From assembly GCF_002163755.1 (NCBI RefSeq), contig NZ_CP015864.1:62001-126000 (forward strand): 64,000 nt of DNA, given 5' to 3'. Origin of the DNA: Vibrio campbellii CAIM 519 = NBRC 15631 = ATCC 25920. Lineage in GTDB: Bacteria; Pseudomonadota; Gammaproteobacteria; Enterobacterales; Vibrionaceae. The notes below the pieces were generated by a model, which saw nothing but the letters and a program-made list of their open reading frames with translations, did not search any database and had not been told where the DNA came from. The position numbers and the translations under genes were made by a program. Of this stretch, positions 1-9,111 are shown piece by piece. Positions within the stretch are counted from its first letter, which is position 1, and every line of letters starts with the position of its first letter.

Positions 1-660
1 GGGTGGCTACCAATGCTGCAAGTTCGCAGTAGTAATAGCGCTGTGCAAAATGGCGCATCAAGCATGGTTTACGCGACCGATTTCGTGCGTATGTTAGACA
101 CTCATGATCATGTCGACCGCAGTATGGGGGACATACATGCGCACGGAAACCCACATGTGCAGTTTGCGGCGAATGACATGATTCCCCTGTCACGGGCGAT
201 AACTGATCGCTTGAAAATCATCGATCCAGATAACGCGCCAACTTACCAACTTAACGGCATGAAGTTCCGAGCTCATTGGCGCAAAAAGCTGAATGAGTGG
301 CACGAGAAAGCGGCACCGTTAAAAGGCAAACAAGTTGTCGGTTATCACGCTACCTATCGTTATCTTTACGATTGGCTTGGTATGGAGCAAATCGCTGACC
401 TTGAACCGAAGCCGGGAATCTCGCCAACCACTTCTCATCTGCAATCATTAACCAAGTTAGAGGCCAATAGCTTTGATGCGATTGTATTCTCATCGCACCA
501 AGATAAACGCCCCGCGAACTGGTTACAGCAGCAGACAGACAAGCCTTTGATCCAGTTACCGCTCACGGTTTCCAATGGGCAAAGCCTTGATGAAATGTAC
601 GACCAAGTCATCGACGAATTGCTAGATGTTCTGGTGCAGCCCGATCCGGTGAAGAGCTAA
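1..660 (+). CDS. Metal (Zn/Mn) ABC transporter substrate-binding protein, 5' end missing
   Basis: The reading frame is open from base 1 (GWLPMLQ...), so the gene starts upstream of the window and the Met at base 13 is internal. What remains (about 219 residues) is the C-terminal part of a ZnuA/TroA-type periplasmic metal-binding protein: a His-rich stretch DIHAHGNPHVQ, typical of the metal site, then a second lobe ending FDAIVFSSHQDKRPANWL. It would hand Zn2+ or Mn2+ to a membrane permease. The permease gene follows after 3 bases, so the two form an operon; the ATPase gene is not in the window and may lie upstream. The metal cannot be decided from this fragment. Confidence 0.85.
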   Translation, partial: GWLPMLQVRSSNSAVQNGASSMVYATDFVRMLDTHDHVDRSMGDIHAHGNPHVQFAANDMIPLSRAITDRLKIIDPDNAPTYQLNGMKFRAHWRKKLNEWHEKAAPLKGKQVVGYHATYRYLYDWLGMEQIADLEPKPGISPTTSHLQSLTKLEANSFDAIVFSSHQDKRPANWLQQQTDKPLIQLPLTVSNGQSLDEMYDQVIDELLDVLVQPDPVKS

Positions 661-663
661 ACC

Positions 664-1458
664 ATGACAGAGTACGCATGGTTATTGCCCGCGGTGCTGT
701 GTGGCTTGATCGCGTTAGTCGGTAACGTGGTGCTTGGTCAACAAGTGCTAAAACGCCAAATCATCTTCATTGATTTGGCGGTGGCACAAGTTGCCGCATT
801 GGGAGCTGCACTCAGTCATTATTGGCTGAACCAATACGCGCTCTTCTCGGGTTCCTTCTTCGGCGAGATGGTCGGCCCTTGGGTGATGTCGTTATTGCTG
901 TGTGGTTTGATTGCCTTAATGGAGAAGCGTTACCAACAGCATTTGGAGCCGATGATCGGCAGCTTGTTTGTGGTCTCCGCCTCATTGGCGATCTTACTCG
1001 TAAGTAAAGATCCGCATGGTGCAGACTTTATCCAAGGCATTCTTAACGGGCAGTTATTGTGGTCGACATGGGATGATGTGTGGCCCTTGGCATTAATAAC
1101 CGCGGCGATGTTGCTGTTGGTTTGGCTAAAACCTGCGTTTATGCAGGGCAGTGGCTTTTACTTAATCTTTGCTATCTTGATGCCAATAACGGTCAAGCTC
1201 ACGGGCATCTATTTAGAGTTTGCTCTGTTGGTGATTCCGGCTTTGTGTGCCGCGGCGTTAAAAGGAACGAGATTTTTCATTGCGAGCATCAGTATCGGCC
1301 TTGTGGGGATTTTGTCTGGCATTGCGGCGTCAGCTCGGTACGACTTACCGAGCGGAGCGAGCATTGTTATTACCCTATTTATCGCGGGTATGCTGTTTAA
1401 TCTCTTGGTTCAGCCTTGGCTGCATAAATCGCCCTCCATTAATGAAGAGACGGCGTGA
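664..1458 (+). CDS. Metal ABC transporter permease (ABC-3/ZnuB family)
   Basis: 264 residues with about eight hydrophobic segments, the usual size and hydropathy of ABC-3 family permeases (ZnuB/TroC). The DLAVAQVAALGAAL segment near residue 36 matches the conserved cytoplasmic loop and helix of this family. It forms the inner-membrane channel for the metal delivered by the protein encoded immediately upstream, with only 3 bases between the genes. A strong hairpin-plus-T terminator closes the operon 17 bases downstream. Substrate, probably Zn2+ or Mn2+, is inferred from the family and the partner only. Confidence 0.88.
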   Translation: MTEYAWLLPAVLCGLIALVGNVVLGQQVLKRQIIFIDLAVAQVAALGAALSHYWLNQYALFSGSFFGEMVGPWVMSLLLCGLIALMEKRYQQHLEPMIGSLFVVSASLAILLVSKDPHGADFIQGILNGQLLWSTWDDVWPLALITAAMLLLVWLKPAFMQGSGFYLIFAILMPITVKLTGIYLEFALLVIPALCAAALKGTRFFIASISIGLVGILSGIAASARYDLPSGASIVITLFIAGMLFNLLVQPWLHKSPSINEETA

Positions 1459-1474
1459 CTATTCTCCAAATGAT

Positions 1475-1505
1475 AAAAAGGCTCCGCGTGAACGGAGCCT
1501 TTTGT
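1475..1505 (+). terminator. Rho-independent terminator of the metal ABC operon
   Basis: Stem GGCTCCG/CGGAGCC with loop CGTGAA, followed by TTTTGTTT, directly after the permease stop codon. Confidence 0.9.
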
Positions 1506-1582
1506 TTAGCACTGCTTTTTCTTATTAGTAATTATTTAGACTATTAATAGATTGCTTAGTTACTTATATATCTCCTTCTATA

Positions 1583-2929
1583 TTAGCAAGATTTGAACAG
1601 AGGGAGAGTCTGAGGTTGGATTGAATCTGTCAAAGTGTTATCCAGCGCAGGGAATAAATGATTAATTCCCGCTTCAGATAGCCCCAACCATGCCATTAAA
1701 CTCGCATGAAGCTGATCGGAAGAGATGGTCGGAATCACACGCCCACGCGAGAGCAAGTAAGGGCTTGTCTCAGATAAGTCTGGATATTCACCCACGATCA
1801 CTTTTCCTGCTACACCGCCGCCCATCACCAATGCGTGGCTTGCCCAGCCGTGGTCCGTACCATCCGTACCGTTTGGAATCAAAGTACGGCCAAATTCTGA
1901 ATGGGTGAATGTCGTTACCTGATCAAACAAGCCATTGTTTTCCAAAGCCAGTTGGAACGCGGCCATCGCTTCTGCCAACTCTTGCAGCAAACCCGTTTGG
2001 CGGCTAATTTGAGCTGAGTGCGTATCGAACCCGCCTAATTTACAACTAAAGTACTGCGCAGGATGCTGGAACTGATCTTTATGTAGTAGCAGTTTAAATA
2101 CCGCTTTTAGCTGATTACCGATGCGTGTTTCTGGGAACACCTCAGTAATCTCGGCATTCAAAATAGCGCTGAACTCCTGATACATTCTGGTTGCATCCAC
2201 CGCGACACCAGCATAATGAGACTGAAAAACATTACCGTAACTGCCCGTGTTTTGCAGTTGATCAAACAGATCTCGCGAACGTTGGTCATTAAAAATATCG
2301 CTCGGTGGTTGAGAGCCGACCGAGTTAGATTGCGCCTCGATACAGTTGGTCCACACTTGCGTGCCGCCAATATCAAACATTGGTGACAGCTTATTTAGAC
2401 TGCGCAGCATAGTGCCGAGTTCTGTGGAAGTCTTAGCACCAAAGCCCTCTTTCGACAGAGATTTAGTCGCGTGAGACTGAACCATAGTGGATTGGTGAGA
2501 GTGGCTGAACAAATGAGCTGGGCGAGTACTCTCACCATAAATTACATTATTTACGCGCTGTGTCAGTGGACCTAGGTTCACAACAGGTACAAGGTTAGCA
2601 TTATCCCAATAGGTCTTGAGCGCTGCCATGGCAGGGTTTAATGCCAGTTTGGCGTCATCATTGACCGCATCTAAATGAATACAGCTCGTCTCATCCAAAG
2701 CTAAGCTGCCACGCAGTGCACGATATTGGCTGTTCGCCGGTGCGGCCGTTGGGATCAGCATATTGTAGCCATCGTTGCCGCCCGCAAGGTCGATACCCAC
2801 AACGGCGCGATAGCCGTTTTTGCACTGATTGAAAGAGTCTGCAAAGGCAGGAAAAGCAGCAAGGTTAAGTGCAGAAACTCCAACACCAGCGGAACCTGCT
2901 TGTAAAAAACGACGTCGTGTTAAGTTCAT
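1583..2929 (-). CDS. DUF1501 family Tat-exported protein
   Basis: 448 residues. The N-terminus MNLTRRRFLQAG is a twin-arginine (Tat) signal, followed by a hydrophobic stretch and an Ala-rich cleavage region near residue 30. The body has features of the DUF1501 family, which belongs to the alkaline-phosphatase/sulfatase fold group: GIDLAGGNDGYNM near residue 46 and GGFDTHSAQ and DGTDHGWASHALVMGGG further on. It follows a DUF1800 gene with 5 bases between them, the standard pairing of these families in many bacteria. The joint function is not known; export of a folded metalloprotein is likely from the Tat signal. The gene order and spacing imply one transcript. Confidence 0.88.
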   Translation of the reverse strand: MNLTRRRFLQAGSAGVGVSALNLAAFPAFADSFNQCKNGYRAVVGIDLAGGNDGYNMLIPTAAPANSQYRALRGSLALDETSCIHLDAVNDDAKLALNPAMAALKTYWDNANLVPVVNLGPLTQRVNNVIYGESTRPAHLFSHSHQSTMVQSHATKSLSKEGFGAKTSTELGTMLRSLNKLSPMFDIGGTQVWTNCIEAQSNSVGSQPPSDIFNDQRSRDLFDQLQNTGSYGNVFQSHYAGVAVDATRMYQEFSAILNAEITEVFPETRIGNQLKAVFKLLLHKDQFQHPAQYFSCKLGGFDTHSAQISRQTGLLQELAEAMAAFQLALENNGLFDQVTTFTHSEFGRTLIPNGTDGTDHGWASHALVMGGGVAGKVIVGEYPDLSETSPYLLSRGRVIPTISSDQLHASLMAWLGLSEAGINHLFPALDNTLTDSIQPQTLPLFKSC

Positions 2930-2934
2930 GATGA

Positions 2935-4419
2935 TTACCCCTGTGTGATGAATTCTGGTGAAAGCAGTGCGTTCATAACGAGATTCTTAATCTCTTTGCG
3001 CCATTTAGTTTGGCGACTTGGGCACTGGGCGAGGTAATCGAGATAGCATTGACGAGCTTGCTCACTCATTTGATAAGCAAACAAATGTTCGTTGAGGTAA
3101 TCCACTACGCCTTCGTCATCAAAAGCAAGGTATCGGGTGAACAGCACTTCATCCATGTACCATTCTTTGGCCTCTTCCTCGAAACGAGCGACAAGCTCAC
3201 GGAACTGAATTCCATATTGGTAGATGTCATGCCATTGGTACACATTGAATTCTGGTGCCACGAGACCATTAAAATCAGGGTGGTTTGGCGCATCATCAGG
3301 TTGGTAATGATAAAACACAGAAGGTGCCGACAGCGGCAAGGTTCGGTTATACCTGTTGAACTGTTTTGGCCACATCAATACGCCGTCGCGTCGCTTCACT
3401 TGTAGCGCGCGCATCGCATGGGTAAACACAGAAAGCGGGTCACGCAATTTACCTACCGTGCCGCCAGAGCGAAGCGCGTCTTTATCCGTCAGAATCGCGA
3501 TGATTAAGGCTTGCATGTCGCCATCAGAACGTTTGAACGCACGGCGCACACGGCGAATGTAACCCGCTCTTGGATTGCTGGTCACAAGTTTGTTGATGAA
3601 AAACTTAGTCACAAAGGTGTAGAGCGTGTTTTGGTTCATCAAATGCTCGATCACCGCTTCCAGCTCTTCTTCTGCACCGACACCGCCAGGGAAGGTTTTA
3701 CCAAGAATGGGTTTCTCGCCCATATCGTGCTCGCCACGCGGTTCCATTGGCTGGCTGTACTTATCGTTACCGCGAATATCGATGAACTTCCAACCCGTAA
3801 ACACACGCGCAAGATGCTCGATGTCTTCTTGAGTGTAAGACGCCACTTCGTTACCTTCGGCATCCAAACGCACTTCACCGTTGTTACGCAGCTTAACTGG
3901 GCCAAGCGTGAACAGTTGCAACAGTTCACGTGCGTAGTTTTCATCTGGGGCAGTGAGCTCGTTAGAAACGTTATTCACAAAAGTCAGGTATTCGCCCATG
4001 ATTGGCGATTTCGACACAAAGCGAATCACATCGCGGAAGTTTCCGAAGGCATTGTCGAGCAACCCGTCGAAGTAATTACACATGTAGCGACGCTTAGAAG
4101 CCGCTTTAAATGCCGGATCTTTCACGCTGACTACAAAGAGTTGAGACAGGGTATAAGCAATACGCTGACGCAAGATATCATCGCCTTCGACCGTCATGCG
4201 TGTCCAGCTGCTGGCGTAATATAAGCTTTGCCCTAAGTCCGGTACGTTGAGCTCATCTTGCTCAAAATGCTTCAGCCAAGAAGACGGTGTAATAAGTGTT
4301 TGTTGAGCGACCCAGTTTTCAATGCTTCCCGATTGAACAAGATCATTAATGTCACGTTGGGATGGCCCGAACGTGCACTGTTGCAGCGTTCTTGCTGCAT
4401 CTATGTAAGCCTGATTCAT
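2935..4419 (-). CDS. DUF1800 family protein
   Basis: 494 residues, no clear signal peptide. It carries DUF1800 family landmarks: an N-terminal AARTLQQCTFGPSQRDI motif, NYARELLQLFTLG near residue 160, HLARVFTGWKF near residue 202, and a C-terminal ALLSPEFITQG. It is the first gene of the pair with the DUF1501 gene, 5 bases apart on the same strand. The biochemical role of this pair is not established in what I know of the family. The start codon is preceded by a purine-rich GGGAGATAAA sequence. Confidence 0.87.
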   Translation of the reverse strand: MNQAYIDAARTLQQCTFGPSQRDINDLVQSGSIENWVAQQTLITPSSWLKHFEQDELNVPDLGQSLYYASSWTRMTVEGDDILRQRIAYTLSQLFVVSVKDPAFKAASKRRYMCNYFDGLLDNAFGNFRDVIRFVSKSPIMGEYLTFVNNVSNELTAPDENYARELLQLFTLGPVKLRNNGEVRLDAEGNEVASYTQEDIEHLARVFTGWKFIDIRGNDKYSQPMEPRGEHDMGEKPILGKTFPGGVGAEEELEAVIEHLMNQNTLYTFVTKFFINKLVTSNPRAGYIRRVRRAFKRSDGDMQALIIAILTDKDALRSGGTVGKLRDPLSVFTHAMRALQVKRRDGVLMWPKQFNRYNRTLPLSAPSVFYHYQPDDAPNHPDFNGLVAPEFNVYQWHDIYQYGIQFRELVARFEEEAKEWYMDEVLFTRYLAFDDEGVVDYLNEHLFAYQMSEQARQCYLDYLAQCPSRQTKWRKEIKNLVMNALLSPEFITQG

Positions 4420-4857
4420 TTTATCTCCCGTAGGTTTTGTTATCTTTCTCAGGTAAGGCGTCCTTTGCTACGTCCATATTTAAAAGCACGCTGTATCTTT
4501 AAGCCGTAATCGAGAACTTTGATAACAAGAATGTAATACCCACAGGTTTATTAGGACTTTGCTGCATAATCTAAGAATTAGTTTTATGAGCTCTAAATGA
4601 AAGGCGAGTTATTCAACAAACAGCGCACTTATTACACCGCCATATCGACAGAACGGTGACGGAAACCCGTTATTTTGCAAACCATCATCAAGTTGTCTTG
4701 ATTAGTTCACATCCGGCTCCCAGACTGTTCCTATAGTTTGAAGTAAATATAAAAGACCCTGCGTATGAGAAGCGCAGCTGTAACGCGGCTAGGCATAAAA
4801 ATAAAAAACGCTAGGGAAAAAGCGAATTTGTAATCTCAACATTTAAGGAAGACCAAG
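4420..4857. other. Intergenic region between divergent DUF1800 and SDR genes
   Basis: 438 bases between two divergent genes, so it must hold both promoters. A good ribosome binding site (AAGGAAGACC) precedes the reductase start. I see no gene, tRNA or strong palindrome here. Confidence 0.6.
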
Positions 4858-5577
4858 ATGAAAGCGGAAAAAGTAGCAGTTGTTACTGGTGCGGCTCGTG
4901 GTATTGGCCAAGCGATTTGTGAGCAATTACTGGAAGATGGATTCCACGTCGTCGGGCTAGACATATCGCCTGTGGAATGGAGCCAGTCAGCGCAGCTAAG
5001 CAATTATCAAGTCAATTTGTGCGATGCAGCAGCGGTCAGCGAAGTGGTAGACAGCATCGTAAAGCAGCATGGAAGAATCGATGCGCTGGTTAACAACGCC
5101 GGTATCACGCGTGATGCCTTGTTGCCAGACATGCTAGAGCAAGATTGGGACAACGTTATCGACTTAAACCTAAAAGCGGTGTTCTTGCTCACTCAACGCG
5201 TCGCGCCAGTGATGCTAGAGCAGGGCGCAGGCAGCATTGTCAGCATCTCTTCTATTGTGGGTACGGATGGCAACATCGGCCAGAGTAATTACGGCGCAAG
5301 TAAAGGCGGTGTTATCTCGATGAGCAAAGGCTGGGCGAAAGAGCTATCAAGAAAGGGTGCGCAGATCCGCGTCAATTGCGTTGCACCAGGTTTTATCGCC
5401 ACCGATATGACCAAGAACCTGCCAGAAAAAGTGATTCAAATGATGGAGGGTAAAACCCCATTAGGTCGAATGGGCTCAGTGCAAGACATCGCCAATGGCG
5501 TCTCCTTCTTAACCTCCGACAAGAGCGCCTACATAACAGGCCAAGTGCTCAAGATTGACGGTGGTTTAGTGCTTTAA
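4858..5577 (+). CDS. Short-chain dehydrogenase, FabG / acetoacetyl-CoA reductase-like
   Basis: 239 residues, a full-length classical SDR. The cofactor motif TGAARGIG is at residues 11-18, NNAG near 80, the catalytic Ser in SISSIVG near 130, and the YGASK catalytic Tyr-Lys near 150, with the usual C-terminal ITGQVLKIDGG. It should reduce a 3-oxoacyl thioester using NADPH. No fatty-acid or polyhydroxyalkanoate genes flank it, so 3-oxoacyl-ACP and acetoacetyl-CoA are both possible substrates. It is monocistronic: a terminator follows after 30 bases. Confidence 0.85.
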   Translation: MKAEKVAVVTGAARGIGQAICEQLLEDGFHVVGLDISPVEWSQSAQLSNYQVNLCDAAAVSEVVDSIVKQHGRIDALVNNAGITRDALLPDMLEQDWDNVIDLNLKAVFLLTQRVAPVMLEQGAGSIVSISSIVGTDGNIGQSNYGASKGGVISMSKGWAKELSRKGAQIRVNCVAPGFIATDMTKNLPEKVIQMMEGKTPLGRMGSVQDIANGVSFLTSDKSAYITGQVLKIDGGLVL

Positions 5578-5606
5578 CCTTCAACACTCAGCTTCAAATA
5601 ACAAAT

Positions 5607-5636
5607 GCCCTTTACTTACGTGAAGGGCGTTTTTGT
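5607..5636 (+). terminator. Terminator after the FabG-like reductase
   Basis: GCCCTT/AAGGGC stem followed by GTTTTTG, 30 bases after the reductase stop. Confidence 0.85.
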
Positions 5637-6066
5637 TGGGGGGAGTCAATTGAGTTGCTGGCTAACAGTTGCCCCATTATCAGCTTTATCGAACAAATTA
5701 GCGTATTCAATCATCCGTGATTTGCTCACATATAACTAATCTGGTAGCCAAAGATCAACAATTACGAAAAGTGGATGTAATTGTATCGTTTTGGGCTCAA
5801 ATGAATGTGAGGGCTTTTGCCCTGTAACTCGCTTCAGAAGCGTTACAAAATTACAAGTCACTATGGAAGCATAGTGCCTTGTCTAAAGAGTCAAATACCT
5901 TTTCCAAAAGCGTTTGAAAACTGTCTTTTTATTCCAAAGATATCAATTAATGGAATGGGAATAATGAGCGCCGATTTTGAGAGGATGGATATCTTTATGA
6001 TGATATTCAGATTTCAGCGTAAAGAACAATATTTCCGTCACATCAAAGTCATAGTTCACGGGGTAT

Positions 6067-6240
6067 CTACATTTTTGAAGGTACTTGATTGGCTGGCTTC
6101 TTACTTTGAAGCTCGTCCAATAGCAGTTGTGTATGAACATAAAGATAACTTACCGCCTCTTTTTTCTCTGGCTCTGTATTAAAGCACTTACACCAGTAAG
6201 TTATCTCTTGAAGGTGACGCTCTAGATCTTCTGTATTCAT
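6067..6240 (-). CDS. Possible small protein, 57 residues
   Basis: Reading from the ATG at 6240 gives MNTEDLERHLQEITYW..., an amphipathic, mostly helical small protein with a CKC motif. An AAAGGTTG sequence lies about 10 bases upstream. The composition is protein-like, but I do not recognise a family and there is no operon partner, so it may be chance. An earlier in-frame start at 6270 would add ten hydrophobic residues. Confidence 0.4.
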   Translation of the reverse strand: MNTEDLERHLQEITYWCKCFNTEPEKKEAVSYLYVHTQLLLDELQSKKPANQVPSKM

Positions 6241-6346
6241 TACTATTAACCAACCTTTAAAGATACACATTAGGATACACTTTATTAAACTCTATGCATA
6301 TCAAAGTTTTTTTTATATGATACTGGTCAAGTTTCTTAAGATAGAA

Positions 6347-6368
6347 CCCTAGCTAATGACTAGAAGGG
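6347..6368 (+). promoter_or_regulatory. Hairpin covering the ribosome binding site of the XRE gene
   Basis: CCCTAG...CTAGAAGGG can pair (CCC with GGG, CTAG with CTAG) and would hide the AAGGGA ribosome binding site, which ends 6 bases before the ATG at 6375. This suggests translational control of the XRE-VUT-queF operon, but it does not match a preQ1 aptamer that I recognise. Confidence 0.35.
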
Positions 6369-6374
6369 ACAAAA

Positions 6375-6971
6375 ATGAAGAATAACAGTGAGCAATTAGA
6401 CATACTCAGAGACAACATAGAGTTTGGCCTAAATAAAAGTAAAGAAACCAAGGCGTCATTAAGTCGTAAAACCGGTGTTACGCGTTCCACTATCTATAAG
6501 ATACTGGATGGAAAAGTTGAAAGGGTGCAGGCCTCGACTGTTGAACGTATTGCCAACTTCTTTGGGACGACCTGTCATATTATTCAAAATGAGTCCCTTG
6601 AAGATGTTCTATCTGAAACGCCCGTAATATCGGTCTTTGGCAATAAAAACCCTATTGCAGTCCCGATTCTAAGTGAAATGGAGTTCGTACAGAAATGTGA
6701 ATGTTACATCGGCGACCTAGTAACTGATTATCCCCTTACCTATCATTTTTCTGAAGGAGGTAATATCGTGGCGATTCGAGTAGAGCAGGTTCTATCTAAT
6801 TATTTTACTCAGGGTAATCTACTGATTATTGATCGCTCGAATTACAATGAAAAAGAGTTGAGTAAGCTTATCGTTCGCGATGGTGAATTACATTCTCTTC
6901 CCCCTAACATCCCTCTCTTAGAAAATGATTTTCTTTTTGGATTAATACTCGAGGAACGTTTTTGTGTTTAA
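6375..6971 (+). CDS. XRE-family transcriptional regulator, repressor-like
   Basis: 198 residues. Residues ~8-65 form a helix-turn-helix of XRE/Cro type (KASLSRKTGVTRSTIYKILDG). The C-terminal half (QGNLLIIDRS...FLFGLILEERF) has the layout of an S24/LexA-like repressor C-terminal domain, but I cannot see a Ser-Lys pair, so autocleavage is doubtful. The last 8 bases overlap the start of the transporter gene, so the two are translationally coupled, and the regulator probably controls its own operon. The effector may be a 7-deazaguanine, judging only from the neighbours. Confidence 0.8.
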   Translation: MKNNSEQLDILRDNIEFGLNKSKETKASLSRKTGVTRSTIYKILDGKVERVQASTVERIANFFGTTCHIIQNESLEDVLSETPVISVFGNKNPIAVPILSEMEFVQKCECYIGDLVTDYPLTYHFSEGGNIVAIRVEQVLSNYFTQGNLLIIDRSNYNEKELSKLIVRDGELHSLPPNIPLLENDFLFGLILEERFCV

Positions 6972-7848
6972 TAATAAATATAAATTAATTGGTTTTAATA
7001 ATGCCTCTGAAGTGATGGCTAGCGTGATGGTTCGGGGAACTGGAAAGGTTATGAATATGTCTGCTAAGGAACTTATTTCCAGCGAGGTTGCGGATGATCT
7101 AAATCGAAATGAATTAATTGAAGTATGCAAGAAAGCATATTCAAAAACGAGCTTTGAAGGGGCATACGAGCTAGAAGACAGACATGAAAGTTATTGGGTA
7201 AGCTACTCTTTTCTAGTACTTTGCCTGTGTTCGCTTTATACATTGTCAAACATTACCGGAATTAAACCCGTAGAAATATTCAACACAGGCCTGATCGTAC
7301 CTGCCGGAATAATACTTTACCCAATTTCATTTATATTTGTTGATATATTAAACGAATACTTTGGACTAAAGCTCGCAAGAAAAGCCATTAGACAAACTAC
7401 ACTGGTCAATGCAGGGATACTCGCCCTTCTCTATTTATCCACCACCATTCCTAGCATAGGTCCGTGGCAAGCCATGGATGAGCATTATACTTCAATTGTT
7501 ACGAGTATGACCTCAGTGTTATTAGCTTCTTTAAGTGCTTACTTTATTTCTGAGAACATTAACGCTTACGTCCTGTACAAAATAAAGATCGCCACACAAT
7601 CTCGCTGGCTTGCCATTCGAGTCATAGCAAGTACTAGTATCGCATCCGTTGTGGATAGCGCACTATTTATTAGTATTGCATTCTTTAATGTAGTACCAAA
7701 TGACGTGCTTTTGGTTATGTTTTTTAGCCAAGTTACTATCAAGATCTTATATGCGCTGTTCAGCGTCGCACCAATTTACTACGCAAGAAAATTATTTTCC
7801 CGCTTAATCAACGTCAAGGAGCTAAATAATAATGACAACCTACGATAA
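6964..7848 (+). CDS. VUT-family (YhhQ-type) queuosine precursor transporter with N-terminal extension
   Basis: 294 residues from a GTG start that overlaps the XRE gene by 8 bases. Residues ~78-280 hold about six membrane helices, and the loop YPISFIFVDILNEYFGLKLA matches the conserved region of the Vut_1/YhhQ family, which imports preQ0/preQ1. The first ~75 residues form a soluble extension (VMVRGTGKVMNMSAKEL...) that ordinary YhhQ proteins lack and whose role I do not know. The gene overlaps queF by 17 bases. Import of preQ0 feeding QueF directly downstream is the simplest reading. Confidence 0.8.
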   Translation: MFNNKYKLIGFNNASEVMASVMVRGTGKVMNMSAKELISSEVADDLNRNELIEVCKKAYSKTSFEGAYELEDRHESYWVSYSFLVLCLCSLYTLSNITGIKPVEIFNTGLIVPAGIILYPISFIFVDILNEYFGLKLARKAIRQTTLVNAGILALLYLSTTIPSIGPWQAMDEHYTSIVTSMTSVLLASLSAYFISENINAYVLYKIKIATQSRWLAIRVIASTSIASVVDSALFISIAFFNVVPNDVLLVMFFSQVTIKILYALFSVAPIYYARKLFSRLINVKELNNNDNLR

Positions 7849-8650
7849 GAACCTAGGTAAAAGAAGTGAGTATATCTCTGAGTATCAGCCTGAATTGCTC
7901 GACCCTATCCCAAGAAAGATAGGCAGAGATGAGATTAAAGATCTAAAGGTCGCCAATTATGCGGGTTATGACCTATGGACTGCTTTTGAAGTGTCATGGT
8001 TGAACAATAAAGGAAAGCCAATCGTCGCAATAGCGGAGTTTATGGTTCCTCATACGTCTGACAACTTGATTGAATCTAAGTCATTCAAATTGTATTTAAA
8101 TAGCTTCAATCAAACTCGCTTTGAGTCAAAAGACATTGTTATTGAGAAAATGCAGTCTGATTTAACTAATGCTGCCGGTGCAGAAGTGACGGTATCTTTT
8201 ACGGATGTAGATGAACCACAACAAACCTCAATAAATAAGCAATTTCATTGTATTGACGGTTTGGACATCACGGTAGACTCGTTTGAGTATAATGCGGATT
8301 CGCTATTTGGGAGTACAGTAGATGAATATGTGTCTGAATCTTTATGCTCTCATCTCTTGAAATCGAACTGTTTGGTGACGAATCAGCCAGATTGGGGAAG
8401 CGTATACATTCGTTACACGGGAGCAAAAATCAACCATGAGAGTCTTCTGAAGTATTTAATCTCATTTCGTGAACATAATGAATTTCACGAGCAATGCGTC
8501 GAACGTATTTATTCTGATATCAAACGATGCTGTGCTCCTGAAAAGCTGACAGTTTTTGCTAGATATACGCGAAGAGGTGGTCTCGATATAAACCCTTACC
8601 GTAGCGACTTTGAAAGCGAAATTTGCTCTGCTAGAAATCCTAGACAATAG
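7832..8650 (+). CDS. queF: NADPH-dependent 7-cyano-7-deazaguanine (preQ0) reductase, QueF long form
   Basis: 272 residues, the size of the two-domain QueF. It reduces the nitrile of preQ0 to the aminomethyl group of preQ1 in tRNA queuosine synthesis. Visible landmarks are ESKSFKLYLNSFNQTRF, the catalytic segment SNCLVTNQPDWGS with the thioimide-forming Cys and the Asp, and HNEFHEQCVERI and ARYTRRGGLDINP near the end. It is the last gene of an overlapping trio with the regulator and transporter. Vibrios normally carry a stand-alone queF elsewhere, so this copy may be a second, regulated one; that cannot be tested here. Confidence 0.93.
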   Translation: MTTYDKNLGKRSEYISEYQPELLDPIPRKIGRDEIKDLKVANYAGYDLWTAFEVSWLNNKGKPIVAIAEFMVPHTSDNLIESKSFKLYLNSFNQTRFESKDIVIEKMQSDLTNAAGAEVTVSFTDVDEPQQTSINKQFHCIDGLDITVDSFEYNADSLFGSTVDEYVSESLCSHLLKSNCLVTNQPDWGSVYIRYTGAKINHESLLKYLISFREHNEFHEQCVERIYSDIKRCCAPEKLTVFARYTRRGGLDINPYRSDFESEICSARNPRQ

Positions 8651-8736
8651 CATTCAATTTAACATAAAGTTCGCTTTGCGTAGATTGTTTATTCAACGTA
8701 ATTGCACTTAGTACAAACCTAGATTTAGATACAAGA

Positions 8737-8763
8737 ACGGCTCCCGATTGGAGCCGTTTTTTC
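8737..8763 (+). terminator. Terminator of the XRE-VUT-queF operon
   Basis: AACGGCTCC/GGAGCCGTT stem, loop CGATT, then TTTTTT. It lies about 90 bases after queF. Confidence 0.9.
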
Positions 8764-8980
8764 AGCACGAAGAAAACTTGGAGGAAACCTAGTACCGACT
8801 GACAGTTAGTTGATAGTTTTTTATGCCTGAGTTTACGTAACGGCACTTAGTGCGCATTAACAAACAAATACAAACCCTTTTAATGGTGCGAACTTACTCA
8901 ACGCACTAGCTCTTAACAAGTAGATTTGCCATACCCCTAGTTATTGATGGTTTTCTAATTTAGTAAAAGTACTGGCAAAG

Positions 8981-9043
8981 TTTTGTCCAAAAGTTTCTCA
9001 GGTTGAATTTTTACCCGTGGCACTTTCTAGATCGAAAGTGCCA
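8981..9043. repeat. Dispersed hairpin element, copy 1
   Basis: TTTTGTCCAAAAGTTTCTCA... ends in the hairpin GGCACTTTC/GAAAGTGCC. Nearly identical over about 60 bases to the copy at 10343. It shares an upstream TGCCATACC stretch (near 8927) with copy 2. The surrounding 8764-9111 holds nothing else that I can support. Confidence 0.75.
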
Positions 9044-9111
9044 CTACGCAACTTTAAGTAAGCACATTAATTGGTTTAATACCTTGGTCACTAACGTTTC
9101 CGAACTGAATT

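Larger units (their letters stand above)
5637..6374. other. Long intergenic region, one possible small gene
   Basis: About 740 AT-rich bases between the reductase terminator and the XRE gene. Apart from the possible 57-codon gene on the minus strand (6067-6240) and the hairpin over the XRE ribosome binding site (6347-6368), I see nothing supported. Confidence 0.5.

Noticed and set aside
6347..6368. preQ1 riboswitch upstream of the XRE-VUT-queF operon
   Set aside because: The hairpin lacks the A-rich tail and loop of class I and the structure of classes II and III.
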